64,000 nt of DNA from Hyphomonas sp. (GTDB taxonomy: Bacteria; Pseudomonadota; Alphaproteobacteria; Caulobacterales; Hyphomonadaceae). The stretch spans positions 62,001 to 126,000 of the forward strand of contig JACKIK010000005.1 in assembly GCA_020638455.1 (NCBI GenBank). Reading direction: 5' to 3'. Both the position numbers and the translations under genes were made by a program. The notes under the pieces are model-generated. The model saw only the letters and a list, made by a program, of their open reading frames with translations. It was not told the origin of the DNA and made no database searches. Numbering within the stretch: position 1 is the first letter of the stretch; every line of letters begins with the position of its first letter. This document shows positions 51,905-61,814 of this stretch, one piece after another.

Positions 51905-54310
51905 ATGGGAAAGCGCAATCAGTCGCGAACCAACGGGTGGACATTTGCCGACCTGATCAAGGACGTTCCGGTCCCTGAAAAGCACGCGGGATCCCTGCGG
52001 GCCAAGCAGATCGAGATGGTTCGCCGGATGACCACGGTGCTGGTCCTGACGAACCTGCTCAATGCGGCGGTCGTCCTGCTGTCCTTCCGGAATACTGCCG
52101 CGGATACACTGCTCTACATCTGGGCCTGCGCAATCGCCGCGGCCAGCCTGTTTGCGGTGGTCCATCAGGTCTTCTCGTCGCTGGCAAAGGACAAGGAAGA
52201 CGACCGTTCGCAGCGCGCGCTGGAACGGTATTCGCGGGCGACGTCGCTGAACGGCCTGCTGTGGGCCGTCGTGCCGATCATCGTCATGAATGCGGCCGAC
52301 CCGCAGGGCCAGATGGTGATGGGTATCGTTCTGGCCGGCATGATGTTCGCCGGCGCGTTCCTGATGTCCCGCCTGCCGGACGCGGCTTTCTCCTTCATCG
52401 TGCCGGTCGGCATCGGCATGGTGATCGCGCTGCAGTTTCAGCAGAACCCGCAATACCAGTATGTGTCGGTCATCACGATTTCCTATGTCGGCGTCCTGAT
52501 GCTCGGCGTGCGCTGGACGCACAAGCAGTTCGTCGAGCAGCACCTCAACGAGGCCGCCGTGAAGGAACAGTCGCAGCTCATCGGCCTGCTGCTGCGCGAC
52601 TTCGAGGAAAGCACCTCTGACTGGCTGTGGCAGACCAATGCGCGCGGCGAACTGCAGGACATCCCGCTGGTGTTCGAAGGCGCGATCGAGTCAAATGGCG
52701 TCATGCGCATCGGTGAGCCGATCCTCAGCGTGTTCGCAGAGGACGAAGCGCTGAAAGTGCTGGAGACCAGCCTGAGCCGCCGCCAGGGTTTCCGCGACCT
52801 TGCGCTGCAGGTGAAAACTGCACCGGGCGAGCCGGAACGCTGGTGGTCCGTCACGGGCAAGCCGATCTTCGAAAGCGACGTGTTCAAAGGCTTTCGCGGC
52901 GTGGCGGCCGACATTTCCCAGTCGAAGGAGATCGAGGACCGTATTGCCTATATGGCTCACTATGACGGCCTGACCGGCCTGCCGAACCGGATGAACATGC
53001 AGGAACATCTGGAAAAGGCGACCCGTCGTCCGATCAATCCGAAGGTCGACCGCGCCCTGATCTGGCTCGATCTCGACAACTTCAAATGGGTCAACGATAC
53101 GCTTGGCCACCCGGCTGGTGACGAATTGCTGCAGCTGGCTTCCGCCCGCCTGAGCGGCCTCTGCCAGGAGCAGGATATCGTGGCGCGCCTCAGCGGCGAC
53201 GAGTTCGCCATGATTGTCGAGCGCGACGCCGGCGGCGAACTCGAGGAATTTCTCGACCAGCTGACCCAGATCATGTCCGAGCCCTACGATCTCTGGGGAT
53301 CGACGGTAAACTGTGCCGCGTCCGTCGGTGTGCGCCTGTTCGATGCCTTCACCAGCGACGCGCGGGTGCTGCTGAAGCATGCCGACCTCGCCCTCTACCA
53401 GGCCAAGAGCCAGGGCAAGGCCAATTGGTGCATGTTCACGACCGAACTGGACGAGAAGGCCCGCGCCCGCCAGCAGATCGAAGCGGACCTGCATCGTGCG
53501 CTGGAGAACAACGAGCTGCGCGTCTACTTCCAGCCGCTCGTCGATGCCACATCGCACAAGATGGTGGGCTGCGAGACGCTGGTGCGCTGGGAGCATCCGA
53601 AGCGTGGCCTTATCTATCCCGGCGAGTTCATCGAACACGCCGAGGACAACGGCCTCATCACGCGGATGGGCGACTGGGTCATCCGGGCCGCCCTGGCCGA
53701 AGCCCGCCGCCTGCCGGACGATGTGAAGATCTCGATCAATATCTCGCCGCTGCAGATTCACAGCGCAACGCTGGTGTCGACGGTTGTCCATTCGCTGGCC
53801 ACCAACGGTATCGATCCTGGCCGCATCGAGCTTGAGATCACCGAAAGCGTGCTGATGTCGGATACGGAATTCACGCTGCAGCGCCTGCACCAGCTCAAGA
53901 ATCTGGGCGTGCGCATCGCGCTGGACGACTTCGGGACCGGCTTCTCCTCGCTCAGCTACCTGCGCAGCTTCCCGTTCGACAAGATCAAGATCGACAAGAG
54001 CTTCGTGGCCGACATCGAGAACCGTGCCGACAGCCGGGCCATCACGGTGGCGACGCTCAACCTCGCCAAGACGCTCGGCATGCGCTGCACGGCCGAAGGC
54101 GTGGAGACGAGCTACCAGGCCGACTTCCTGCGCGACAATGGCTGTGACGAGCTTCAGGGCTTCTTCATCAGCCGCGCCCAGCCGCTCGAAAAGCTGCGCC
54201 ACCTTGTCGATCTCAAGGATATTGTCGAGGTCGAGGCGGAGCCCGCTGAACGGGTCGGCCTGCGCGCGATCGAAGGCGGTGCGTCCCCGCGCGCAGCCAA
54301 GGCGTCCTAA
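51905..54310 (+). CDS. Membrane PAS-GGDEF-EAL protein (cyclic di-GMP turnover)
   Basis: The 801-residue protein has about five N-terminal transmembrane helices (about 45-205), a PAS-like segment (about 220-350), a GGDEF domain and an EAL domain. The GGDEF motif reads SGDEF (near residue 431), and the RxxD inhibitory site is QEQD, so it is lost. The EAL motif is ETL (near 555), but NISPLQ, ELEITES, DDFGTG, KIDKSF and AEGVET are all present, so phosphodiesterase activity is plausible. Whether the cyclase half is active is unclear: SGDEF occurs in active and inactive enzymes. Confidence 0.9.
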   Translation: MGKRNQSRTNGWTFADLIKDVPVPEKHAGSLRAKQIEMVRRMTTVLVLTNLLNAAVVLLSFRNTAADTLLYIWACAIAAASLFAVVHQVFSSLAKDKEDDRSQRALERYSRATSLNGLLWAVVPIIVMNAADPQGQMVMGIVLAGMMFAGAFLMSRLPDAAFSFIVPVGIGMVIALQFQQNPQYQYVSVITISYVGVLMLGVRWTHKQFVEQHLNEAAVKEQSQLIGLLLRDFEESTSDWLWQTNARGELQDIPLVFEGAIESNGVMRIGEPILSVFAEDEALKVLETSLSRRQGFRDLALQVKTAPGEPERWWSVTGKPIFESDVFKGFRGVAADISQSKEIEDRIAYMAHYDGLTGLPNRMNMQEHLEKATRRPINPKVDRALIWLDLDNFKWVNDTLGHPAGDELLQLASARLSGLCQEQDIVARLSGDEFAMIVERDAGGELEEFLDQLTQIMSEPYDLWGSTVNCAASVGVRLFDAFTSDARVLLKHADLALYQAKSQGKANWCMFTTELDEKARARQQIEADLHRALENNELRVYFQPLVDATSHKMVGCETLVRWEHPKRGLIYPGEFIEHAEDNGLITRMGDWVIRAALAEARRLPDDVKISINISPLQIHSATLVSTVVHSLATNGIDPGRIELEITESVLMSDTEFTLQRLHQLKNLGVRIALDDFGTGFSSLSYLRSFPFDKIKIDKSFVADIENRADSRAITVATLNLAKTLGMRCTAEGVETSYQADFLRDNGCDELQGFFISRAQPLEKLRHLVDLKDIVEVEAEPAERVGLRAIEGGASPRAAKAS

Positions 54311-54319
54311 GGCGTCAGC

Positions 54320-56956
54320 CTAGTTTCCCTGATCGGAAGACTCCGGGGGTGTATCATCCTCGGTGGTCTTCTTTTTCTTGGACCCGAACAGGCCGCCCAG
54401 CGCATCACGCGCTGCGTTCTCGGCCGCGTCCTTGGCTGCATCCTCGATTGTCTGCGGCTTTGCGGGTTCAGCCTCAGTCGCAACCGGTTCGGCTGGCGTT
54501 TCGGCAGTGCCGTCCGCCGGCGCGGCCGTATTCTCCGGCTTGGTCTCGGTCTTCTTGGGAAGGCCGATAATGTCGCCGATGACATTGCCGGCATCGCCGC
54601 CAAGGCTGCCGCCGAGCTGGCCCGTCAAGCCTTCGCGGACCTGGCTTCCGAGATCGGCGGCAAGAGCGCTCGTCACGCCGGAGAAGTCGGGACTGACTTT
54701 CAGTTTCGTCCACGAGCCGGAAAGGCGCACCGGGACCGGAATGCCGTTCAGCTGCACGACGCTTCCGGTGCCCTGCGCCTTCTTGTCGATGCTGGTCGCA
54801 AGGCGAAGGTCGAGACTTTGGCCGCCGAGATTGATCTCGCCGGTGCCATCGATTCCGAGAACAGGGTTGAGCAGCTTCATCAGGTCCACCTGCGCGACGC
54901 CATCCTTCAACTCGAAGGCCGCGTCGAAGCTGGTGAAGTCCGTCTGGGCCTCCGGCGAAAGGACCGAGGTGAAGTCGAGCTTCTGCAGGGAGCCGGTCGT
55001 GATCGCCTGCCGCAGGGAATCCGCGCTGCGCACGAGCTGGGTGATGTTGAGGCCCTTGAGGGCGCCATCGCTGAGCTTGGTGCTGACCGTGCCGTTAAGG
55101 GCGTGCATGATCTCGTCGATCGATGCGCCGCTGGACGTGGCCGACACGTTGAACGAGCCCGTGCCGGTCAGCTTGTCGAAGCCGGCAAGCGTGCCGAGCA
55201 GGCTGGACATGGCGACGCTCTGGCCGGTCATGTCCACCGTCAGGGCAGGGCGGGCCGCCGTGGCGTCAAGCGCCAGCTTGCCTTCCCAGTTGCCACCGAA
55301 CGTGCTGAAGGCCGGCAGCGTGGCAACCAGCTTTCCGTCCTTGAGCACGGCCTGGATGCTGGCGTTGTCCAGCTTCACGTTGCCGAGCGTCAACGTCGTG
55401 GTGCGGATGTCGAGATTGGCATCGACAGCTTCGAGGCCGGCCAGGTCGAGCGGCTCCTTGCTCCAGCCGGTCATCGGCTGCTGGGGCTTTGCCCCCTGGT
55501 CCTCGGCGGCGAGGAAGGGCGAGAGATCGAGCGCTCCCATGTCGAGATTACCGGTCAGGCGGGGCTTTGCGCCCGACAGGTCGAGGCCTGCATCGCCGGT
55601 GGCTTTCAGGTCGTCAAGCGTGAGGTTGAGGCCGCTGAGGCTGAACTTCTTGAAAGTGCCCGAAATTGCACCGCTGGAGGAAAAGGCCTTCAGCGTTTCG
55701 CCGGGCGCCATCTCGACGTCAGCGGCGGCCAGAAGGGCCCGTAATTCCTTGCTGGACGCATCGACCTGCCCGTTGATGCGGCCGTCACCGGCAAGGGAGA
55801 CGTCGCCCTTGTAGCTGCCATTGATCAGGGCGCCGGAATGGGTGACGTCGAGGCCCTGCAGCATGATCGCATCGGCCGGCCCGCGGACATTGCCGGAGAC
55901 CTGCACCTTCTCGAGTGCGTCCTCGGCGGGCACGTCGACACCCATCTCCTTCATCAGCTCGCCGGTGTTCGGCAGCGAGGCCTTCAGGGAGCCGTCGAGC
56001 GTCGGTGTCTCGCCCAGAGTGAGGCCGCCGGCATAGTTCAGGTCGACAAGATTGCTCTTCAGGCCGAGCGTTTCGAACTTGATGGTCGGGCTGGTCAGGG
56101 CGCCGGAGAGAGTGGCCTTGACGGTTGCGGCGCCGAGCGGCTCGACATTTACCGGCAGGTCGACCTTCGCGAACTTTGCCAGCGCGGCGAGGCTTGAGGC
56201 GGTTGCAGTCAGATCACCGGAAATGGCGGGGGCGTCACCAAGCGTGACGCTGCCCAGATAGGTGCCCTTGGCGAGCGACGAATCGAATTTCAGGTCGACA
56301 TTGGCGGGCTTGTCTGTGGTCAGTGCATCCGGCGAATCGAGGGCCAGTGCGATATCGAACTTCTGGTCCTGGAACACGCCGTCAGCCTTTGCCTTGAGCG
56401 GCTGGTTCATGGCCTGCAGCGAGGCTTCGAGGTTAAGGTCCTTCAGCTCGTAGACGGCGCCGGATGCGTCGTCGCGGTAAGTGAGGGAGGCGTTGGTCAG
56501 GCGGGCCTGATCGACTGCGGCGTCAACGCTTCCGCCGCCCGAAGCAGTGCCGCTTTCGGGTTGAGAGTCAGAGGCGAATTCCCAGTTGGCGCGTCCGTCG
56601 GCGAGCTTCTCAAGCTGCACGTTCGCATCGACGAAGGCGATTTCCTGCACCTCGACACGGCGCTGGAGGAGGGGGAGCCATTTCACCGAGCCGCGCAGCT
56701 GGCCGGCCTCGATCATGTTCGGGGCGGAAAAGCCCTCGGGGTTGGCGACGGTCACGCCGCCGACGCTGGCGGAAATACGCGGGAAGACGGAGACGCTGAC
56801 ATCGCCTGTCAACTGCACGTCGCGCTGCAGGGCGGCGGTCGCAGCCTTTTCGATCTGGGCCTTGTAGACTTCCTTCGGCACCAGAAACGGCACAACGAGG
56901 GCGGCAATTACCAGGAGCCCGAGAACCCCGGCGAGAATGAGAAGAATGCGCTTCAT
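54320..56956 (-). CDS. AsmA family protein
   Basis: The 878-residue protein starts at the ATG at 56956, with CAGGTAGGAAC before it. It has an N-terminal transmembrane helix (MKRILLILAGVLGLLVIAALVVPFLV), the AsmA opening KEVYKAQIEKAATAALQRDVQLTGDVSVSVFPRISASVGGV, a long periplasmic repeat region rich in beta strands, and a C-terminal Lys/Thr/Glu-rich tail. AsmA-type proteins bridge inner and outer membranes and affect lipid transport and outer membrane assembly. The tail (EDAAKDAAENAARDAL ... KKKKTTEDD) is low complexity. It stands alone, convergent to the c-di-GMP gene. Confidence 0.9.
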   Translation of the reverse strand: MKRILLILAGVLGLLVIAALVVPFLVPKEVYKAQIEKAATAALQRDVQLTGDVSVSVFPRISASVGGVTVANPEGFSAPNMIEAGQLRGSVKWLPLLQRRVEVQEIAFVDANVQLEKLADGRANWEFASDSQPESGTASGGGSVDAAVDQARLTNASLTYRDDASGAVYELKDLNLEASLQAMNQPLKAKADGVFQDQKFDIALALDSPDALTTDKPANVDLKFDSSLAKGTYLGSVTLGDAPAISGDLTATASSLAALAKFAKVDLPVNVEPLGAATVKATLSGALTSPTIKFETLGLKSNLVDLNYAGGLTLGETPTLDGSLKASLPNTGELMKEMGVDVPAEDALEKVQVSGNVRGPADAIMLQGLDVTHSGALINGSYKGDVSLAGDGRINGQVDASSKELRALLAAADVEMAPGETLKAFSSSGAISGTFKKFSLSGLNLTLDDLKATGDAGLDLSGAKPRLTGNLDMGALDLSPFLAAEDQGAKPQQPMTGWSKEPLDLAGLEAVDANLDIRTTTLTLGNVKLDNASIQAVLKDGKLVATLPAFSTFGGNWEGKLALDATAARPALTVDMTGQSVAMSSLLGTLAGFDKLTGTGSFNVSATSSGASIDEIMHALNGTVSTKLSDGALKGLNITQLVRSADSLRQAITTGSLQKLDFTSVLSPEAQTDFTSFDAAFELKDGVAQVDLMKLLNPVLGIDGTGEINLGGQSLDLRLATSIDKKAQGTGSVVQLNGIPVPVRLSGSWTKLKVSPDFSGVTSALAADLGSQVREGLTGQLGGSLGGDAGNVIGDIIGLPKKTETKPENTAAPADGTAETPAEPVATEAEPAKPQTIEDAAKDAAENAARDALGGLFGSKKKKTTEDDTPPESSDQGN

Positions 56957-57119
56957 GTTCCTACCTGCGAAACCTGTATACCAGCATGTACATGGATTGT
57001 GTCGCATGAATGACGTCTGAAAGCAGGAAATAGCCGAAACCGCCTGAAGTTCCCCGCTTGACCCACCTTTCGGGCGCGCATAAAGAGGCGGCTCGCCGCA
57101 ACGCGGCCCACAAAAATGC

Positions 57120-57196
57120 GCGGGTGTAGCTCAGTCGGTTAGAGTGCCGGCCTGTCACGCCGGAGGTCGCGGGTTCGAGCCCCGTCACTCGCGCCA
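57120..57196 (+). tRNA. tRNA-Asp (anticodon GTC)
   Basis: A 77-base cloverleaf: acceptor GCGGGTG pairs with CACTCGC (one G-U), the D arm is TAGCTCAGTCGGTTAGAGT, and the anticodon stem CCGGC/GCCGG has loop CTGTCAC with anticodon GTC. The T arm GCGGG-TTCGAGC-CCCGT follows, and CCA is encoded. It lies between the AsmA gene and the enoyl-CoA hydratase. Confidence 0.97.
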
Positions 57197-57268
57197 TTTC
57201 GTCCGGGACGGACTTCCAGAAAGCCAGTGAATTCAGGCAGATGCGACAGCTCTGCCGGGCGGCCCGCG

Positions 57269-58072
57269 TCATCGCCCGCGAAAGGTCGGCGGACGCTTTT
57301 CCATGAAGGACTTTACGGCTTCGGCAAAGTCTTCGGAGACGAGGAGCTCTGATTGCACCCTCGCTTCCATGTCGAGTTGTTCGTGCAGCGACTGGCGGGT
57401 TGCCTTGTCCAGGGCATGGCGCGTTTCGACATAGGCGCGCGTCGGTCCGCGGGCGAGAATTTGTGCCGTCGACTCAACGGTGGCCTGCAGCTCCGCGTCC
57501 GGAACCGCCTTCCAGATCAGGCCCTGCTCGACGGCCTCCGTTGCGGTCATCGGCTCTCCGAAAAAGGCGCTTGCCATCGCCCGCGCACGACCGAGGCTGC
57601 GGGGCGGATGCCAGCTGGCGCCCATGTCGGGGATCAGGCCGAGCTGCCGCGTGAACACCAGAATGAATTTGGCGCTTTCCGCCGCGACGACCAGGTCGCA
57701 GGCCAGCGCCAGCCCGTATCCTCCGCCGGCGGCGACGCCATTGACGGCCGCGATGGTCGGGGCAGGCAGGTCCAGCAGCTTCTTGACGACCATGTTGAAG
57801 GTGTCGTCCATGCGCTTCTGATGCGCGGCCCGGCGTTCGCTCATTTCCTTCGGAAGCTGGAATGGATCTGAGAGATCGGCGCCGGCGCAGAAGCCGCGTC
57901 CGGCGCCGGTCAGGATGAGGACGCGCAGATCCGGATCCGCCGCGCAATCATCCAGGGCTTCCATGAGATCGCCGAGGAGGCGGGCGCTGAGCGCATTCAG
58001 CTTTTCGGGCACGTTCAGCGTCAGCGTGAAAACAGGTCCGTTCTTGTCCAGGCGGACCGTCTTGTCAGTCAT
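57269..58072 (-). CDS. Enoyl-CoA hydratase/isomerase family protein
   Basis: The 267-residue crotonase-fold protein has GAGRGFCAGADLSDP (oxyanion hole) and NGVAAGGGYGLALACDLVVAAESAKFILVFTRQLGLIPDMGASWHPPRSLGRARA, with the second CoA/substrate loop typical of the family. The usual second catalytic Glu of hydratases is replaced by Asp in the IPDMG segment, so a related reaction such as isomerisation is possible. GGGAGCGAGAG precedes the ATG. It probably belongs to fatty acid or aromatic acid catabolism. Confidence 0.87.
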   Translation of the reverse strand: MTDKTVRLDKNGPVFTLTLNVPEKLNALSARLLGDLMEALDDCAADPDLRVLILTGAGRGFCAGADLSDPFQLPKEMSERRAAHQKRMDDTFNMVVKKLLDLPAPTIAAVNGVAAGGGYGLALACDLVVAAESAKFILVFTRQLGLIPDMGASWHPPRSLGRARAMASAFFGEPMTATEAVEQGLIWKAVPDAELQATVESTAQILARGPTRAYVETRHALDKATRQSLHEQLDMEARVQSELLVSEDFAEAVKSFMEKRPPTFRGR

Positions 58073-58113
58073 CTCTCGCTCCCTTTGCCGCGCTTCGTGT
58101 CGCCTATCCTTCC

Positions 58114-58136
58114 ATATTGTGAAGCCTTGGCAATAT
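58114..58136. promoter_or_regulatory. ATATTG-N11-CAATAT inverted repeat before enoyl-CoA hydratase
   Basis: Perfect 6-base AT-rich arms (58114-58119 and 58131-58136) separated by 11 bases, 42-64 bases upstream of the enoyl-CoA hydratase ATG. The layout could be a dimer-binding site such as that of a TetR or GntR regulator. It is too short for certainty. Confidence 0.4.
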
Positions 58137-58196
58137 CAGGAGCGCCTTCACCCCGCGACAGCGGGCTGGCTGACCCCGACGCGAGAGGCGGGGCGT

Positions 58197-58520
58197 TCAG
58201 CGATAGTATTCGCAGAGCGTATTGATCAGGGCGCTGCCGATGCCGCTGCCGCAGCGATAGAAGATGGTCTGCGCGTCGCGGCGGGATTCGACGAGGCCCG
58301 CGGCCCTCAGCTTTGCGAGGTGCTGCGAGACGGCGGAGTGGGATTGCCCGGTGAGTTCGGCGAGTTCGCCGACCGGCAGCTCGCCGCCTTCGCTGAGGGC
58401 ACACATGATCTTCAGGCGCGTATCGCTGGCCATGGCCTTGAGGACTTCGGAGGCCTCTCCGATGCTGCCGGAGACGACTTCAAAGGCTTCATTGGGCGAT
58501 CGTTTCGGTGCGGTCATCAT
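58197..58520 (-). CDS. ArsR-family repressor of the SqrR/BigR persulfide-sensing type
   Basis: The 107-residue winged helix has the DNA-recognition helix QSHSAVSQHLAKLRAAGLVESRR and the ArsR core. Cysteines occur at positions 40 (LKIMCALSEGG), 90 (FYRCGSG) and 103 (NTLCEYY). Positions 40 and 103 match the two Cys of SqrR and BigR, which form a polysulfide bridge on exposure to sulfane sulfur. ArsR metal-site motifs are absent. Its start overlaps the RND gene by four bases as the last gene of the rhodanese-HlyD-RND operon. It probably represses this operon and the divergent SQR gene. Confidence 0.85.
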   Translation of the reverse strand: MMTAPKRSPNEAFEVVSGSIGEASEVLKAMASDTRLKIMCALSEGGELPVGELAELTGQSHSAVSQHLAKLRAAGLVESRRDAQTIFYRCGSGIGSALINTLCEYYR

Positions 58521-61500
58521 GCATGCACCTCCTCTCCATGGGGTCTGCTTTCAGCAGGTTCCGTGCCGGTTTTCTCCGGCAGCCAGTCGGGCCCGCGCAG
58601 GGCGATGTAGATCGCCGGGATCACCAGCACGGTCAGCGCCGTCGACGAGGCGAGGCCGAACAGGAGCGAGATCGCGAGGCCCTGGAAGATCGGGTCGGTC
58701 AGGATCACGGCGGCGCCGATCATCGCGGCGAGTGCCGTCAGCACGATGGGCTTGAAGCGGATCGCGCCGGCATTCAGCAGAACTTCCTTCAGCGGCGTAC
58801 GCCCGTCGGTGAGGTGACGCACGAAGTCGACCAGCAGGATCGAGTTCCGCACGATGATACCCGCCAGCGCGATGAAGCCGATCATCGAGGTGGCCGTGAA
58901 CGGTGCGCCGAACAGCCAATGGCCCAGCATGATGCCGATCAGGGTGAGCGGCACCGGGGTCAGGATGATCAGAGGTACGCGGAATGTCCCGAACTGGCCG
59001 ACGACGAGGATGTAGATTGCGAGCAGGGCGACGCCGAAGGCGATGCCCATGTCGCGGAAGGTGACATAGGTGATTTCCCATTCACCGTCCCAGAGAAGGG
59101 TGGGCTCGACCTCATCCTCCGGCTGGCCGTACATGCGGACGGCGGGCTTCTCGAGGCCTGCCGCTTCCCAGTCGTAATGCTTGATCTTGTCCTGGATGGC
59201 GAACATTCCATAAATCGGCGCTTCGAACCGGCCGGCAAGTTCACCCATGACCATGTCCGCAAAGTAGCCGTCACGGCGGAAGATGAGCGGCGAGCCGATT
59301 TCCTCCGAGACGTCTACCAGTGCGCCGAGCTCGACTGGTGGAGCGCTGAGGCTGACAAGGCGTGCCGGCACCGGAATGGCGGCGATCTCCTGTGACCAGC
59401 TGCGCGAGCCCTTGGGCAGGCGGATGCGGATGTCGAGCGGGTCGCGGCCCTCGCCACGCGGGCTGACGCCGACGGTCTGGCCCTCGAAGGTGAGGGAGAT
59501 CGTGTCGAGGATGTCCTGTTGCTTGACGCCATAGTCCGCGGCTCGCGGCTCGTCGACCGAGACGGTCAGACGCGGCGCGGGAACGCCGATGGAATCGTCG
59601 ACGTCGACGATGAAGTCCGTGTCCTCGAAGAAGCCGCGGACGATGCCGGCGGTTTCGCGGCGGGCTTCGGGCGTCGGCCCGTAGATTTCTGCCAGCAGGG
59701 TCGCGACGACGGGCGGACCCGGCGGGACTTCGACGACCTTCACGCTGGTGCCTTCCGGCATCGGCACGGCGAGCAGAAGGTGGCGGAGTTCGAGCGCGAT
59801 GGCGTGGCTGTTGCGCTTGCGGTGTGACTTCTCGGAGAGGTTCACCTGCAGGTCGCCCTGCTCGGCACCGCTGCGGAGGAAGTAGTGGCGCACCAGGCCG
59901 TTGAAATTGAACGGCGCAGCCGTGCCCGCATAGGCCTGGATCGTGACGACTTCCTTGACGTCCCGGATGGCATCGCCCAGCGCGAACAGGGCGCGTTCGG
60001 TGTCTTCGAGCGAGGCACCTTCCGGCAAGTCGACAACCACCTGGATCTCCGACTTGTTGTCGAAGGGCAGCAGCTTCACCGGCACAAGCTTGAAGTAGAA
60101 CAGGCTGAGCGAAGCAAGCGTGGCGACGCCGACGGCGATCAGGAAGGTCCAGGCATTTTTCTTGGAGCTGACAATCGGCGTTGCGACGCGGCGGTAGAAA
60201 CGTGCGAGGCGCGTCGCCTGGCCGCCTTCGAGGTGGTCTTCCTCGCCGCTGGCGCCATGGCCGTGCAACGGTGCCTTGCCGGCGATCTTCATCATCAGCC
60301 AGGGCGCAACGCCGACGGCGACGAAGAAGGAGAACAGCATGGCGGCCGACGCATTCGCCGGGATCGGCGCCATGTATGGTCCCATCAGTCCGGATACGAA
60401 CATCATCGGCAGAAGGGCTGCGATCACGGTCATGGTGGCGACGATGGTCGGGTTGCCGACTTCGGAAACAGCATCGATGGCGGCTTGTACGCGTGTGCGG
60501 CCATCTTTCATGGCCCAGTGCCGCGCTATGTTCTCGATGATGACGATGGCGTCGTCGACGAGGATACCGATCGAGAAGATCAGCGCGAACAGCGAGACGC
60601 GGTTGATCGTGTAGCCCATCATCAGGGAGGCAAAGAGGGTCAGCAGGATCGTCGTCGGGATGACGATCAGCGTGACCAGCGCTTCGCGCCAGCCGATGGC
60701 GAAGGCGATCAGAACGACGATGGACACCGTGGCGAGGCCAAGATGGAACAGCAGCTCGTTCGCTTTGTGGTCTGCCGTTTCGCCATAGTTCCGGGTCACG
60801 TCGACGCGGACGCCCTCGGGGATCAGCTTTCCCTTGAGATGGTCGACGCGCTCGAGGATCCCTTCGGCGACGTTCACGGCATTGGCGCCAGGGCGCTTGG
60901 CGAGCGCCAGCGTGACGGAAGGCCGGGCGACGAAGCCATCGCCGTCGGCCTTGCGGTCAAGCGTCCAGACGCGGGTCTCGGATTCCTGCCCGGCAACCCG
61001 GATGGTGGCAACGTCCGACAGATAGACCGTCCGACCGTCAGAGCCGCGGAGTTCGAGACGTTCCAGCTCGCCGACCGCGTCGATCCGGTCTCCGGCCTGG
61101 ACAAGCAGGGACTCGCCGTCTTGACGGGCCGTACCGACCGGCATGGCGGCGGCGGCCTGGCCGACGGATTCGACCAGTGTCTGCAGCGGCACGCCATAGG
61201 CGGCCATGGCGCGGATATCGGGCTCGACGCGAAGCTCGAGCGGGCGTCCGCCGACAATCGAGGTGAGGCCGACATCATCGACCTTGATGAGTTCCTTCTG
61301 GAGTTCGTCCGCGAGCATGCGCAGCGTCGTGTCGTTCCAGACATCGCCGGTCCACTCTTCGGGCGTGAGAGTCAACGTGACGATCGGCACGTCGTTGATG
61401 CCGCGGCCGATAACGGTCGGCATTGGCACGCCGGGCGGAATCCGAAACATGTTGGCGCGGATCTTCTCGTGCACACGCAGGATCGCGTCGTCGGCATCCG

Positions 61501-61810
61501 TGCCGACCTTGAAGCGTGCGGTGACCAACGCGCCGTCGTCCCGGCTCTGGGAATAGACGTGCTCGACGTCGGGGATCGCCTTGACGATCTCCTCCAGCGG
61601 TTCGGTGACCTGTTCGACCACGTCGGCGGCTTTCAGGCCCGGCGAGGCGACGATCATATCTACCATCGGCACCGAGATCTGCGGTTCTTCTTCCCGCGGG
61701 ATCGTCAGCAGGGCAACAAGGCCGACAGCCAGCGCCGCCAGCAGGAACAGCGGCGTCAGCGGCGATCGGATGGTCGATCGTGTGATGGAGCCCGAGATGT
61801 CCGGTCTCAT
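58517..61810 (-). CDS. RND efflux transporter, inner membrane permease
   Basis: The 1097-residue protein starts MRPDISGSITRSTIRSPLTPLFLLAALAVGL and shows twelve membrane segments with two large periplasmic loops. The proton-relay region IGILVDDAIVIIENIARHWAMKDG carries the paired Asp typical of RND pumps. The operon context, between the adaptor gene and the SqrR-like regulator, suggests it handles a sulfur-stress substrate or detoxifies something related. It is longer than AcrB (1049). No outer membrane channel gene is adjacent. Confidence 0.92.
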   Translation of the reverse strand: MRPDISGSITRSTIRSPLTPLFLLAALAVGLVALLTIPREEEPQISVPMVDMIVASPGLKAADVVEQVTEPLEEIVKAIPDVEHVYSQSRDDGALVTARFKVGTDADDAILRVHEKIRANMFRIPPGVPMPTVIGRGINDVPIVTLTLTPEEWTGDVWNDTTLRMLADELQKELIKVDDVGLTSIVGGRPLELRVEPDIRAMAAYGVPLQTLVESVGQAAAAMPVGTARQDGESLLVQAGDRIDAVGELERLELRGSDGRTVYLSDVATIRVAGQESETRVWTLDRKADGDGFVARPSVTLALAKRPGANAVNVAEGILERVDHLKGKLIPEGVRVDVTRNYGETADHKANELLFHLGLATVSIVVLIAFAIGWREALVTLIVIPTTILLTLFASLMMGYTINRVSLFALIFSIGILVDDAIVIIENIARHWAMKDGRTRVQAAIDAVSEVGNPTIVATMTVIAALLPMMFVSGLMGPYMAPIPANASAAMLFSFFVAVGVAPWLMMKIAGKAPLHGHGASGEEDHLEGGQATRLARFYRRVATPIVSSKKNAWTFLIAVGVATLASLSLFYFKLVPVKLLPFDNKSEIQVVVDLPEGASLEDTERALFALGDAIRDVKEVVTIQAYAGTAAPFNFNGLVRHYFLRSGAEQGDLQVNLSEKSHRKRNSHAIALELRHLLLAVPMPEGTSVKVVEVPPGPPVVATLLAEIYGPTPEARRETAGIVRGFFEDTDFIVDVDDSIGVPAPRLTVSVDEPRAADYGVKQQDILDTISLTFEGQTVGVSPRGEGRDPLDIRIRLPKGSRSWSQEIAAIPVPARLVSLSAPPVELGALVDVSEEIGSPLIFRRDGYFADMVMGELAGRFEAPIYGMFAIQDKIKHYDWEAAGLEKPAVRMYGQPEDEVEPTLLWDGEWEITYVTFRDMGIAFGVALLAIYILVVGQFGTFRVPLIILTPVPLTLIGIMLGHWLFGAPFTATSMIGFIALAGIIVRNSILLVDFVRHLTDGRTPLKEVLLNAGAIRFKPIVLTALAAMIGAAVILTDPIFQGLAISLLFGLASSTALTVLVIPAIYIALRGPDWLPEKTGTEPAESRPHGEEVHA

Positions 61811-61814
61811 GCCG

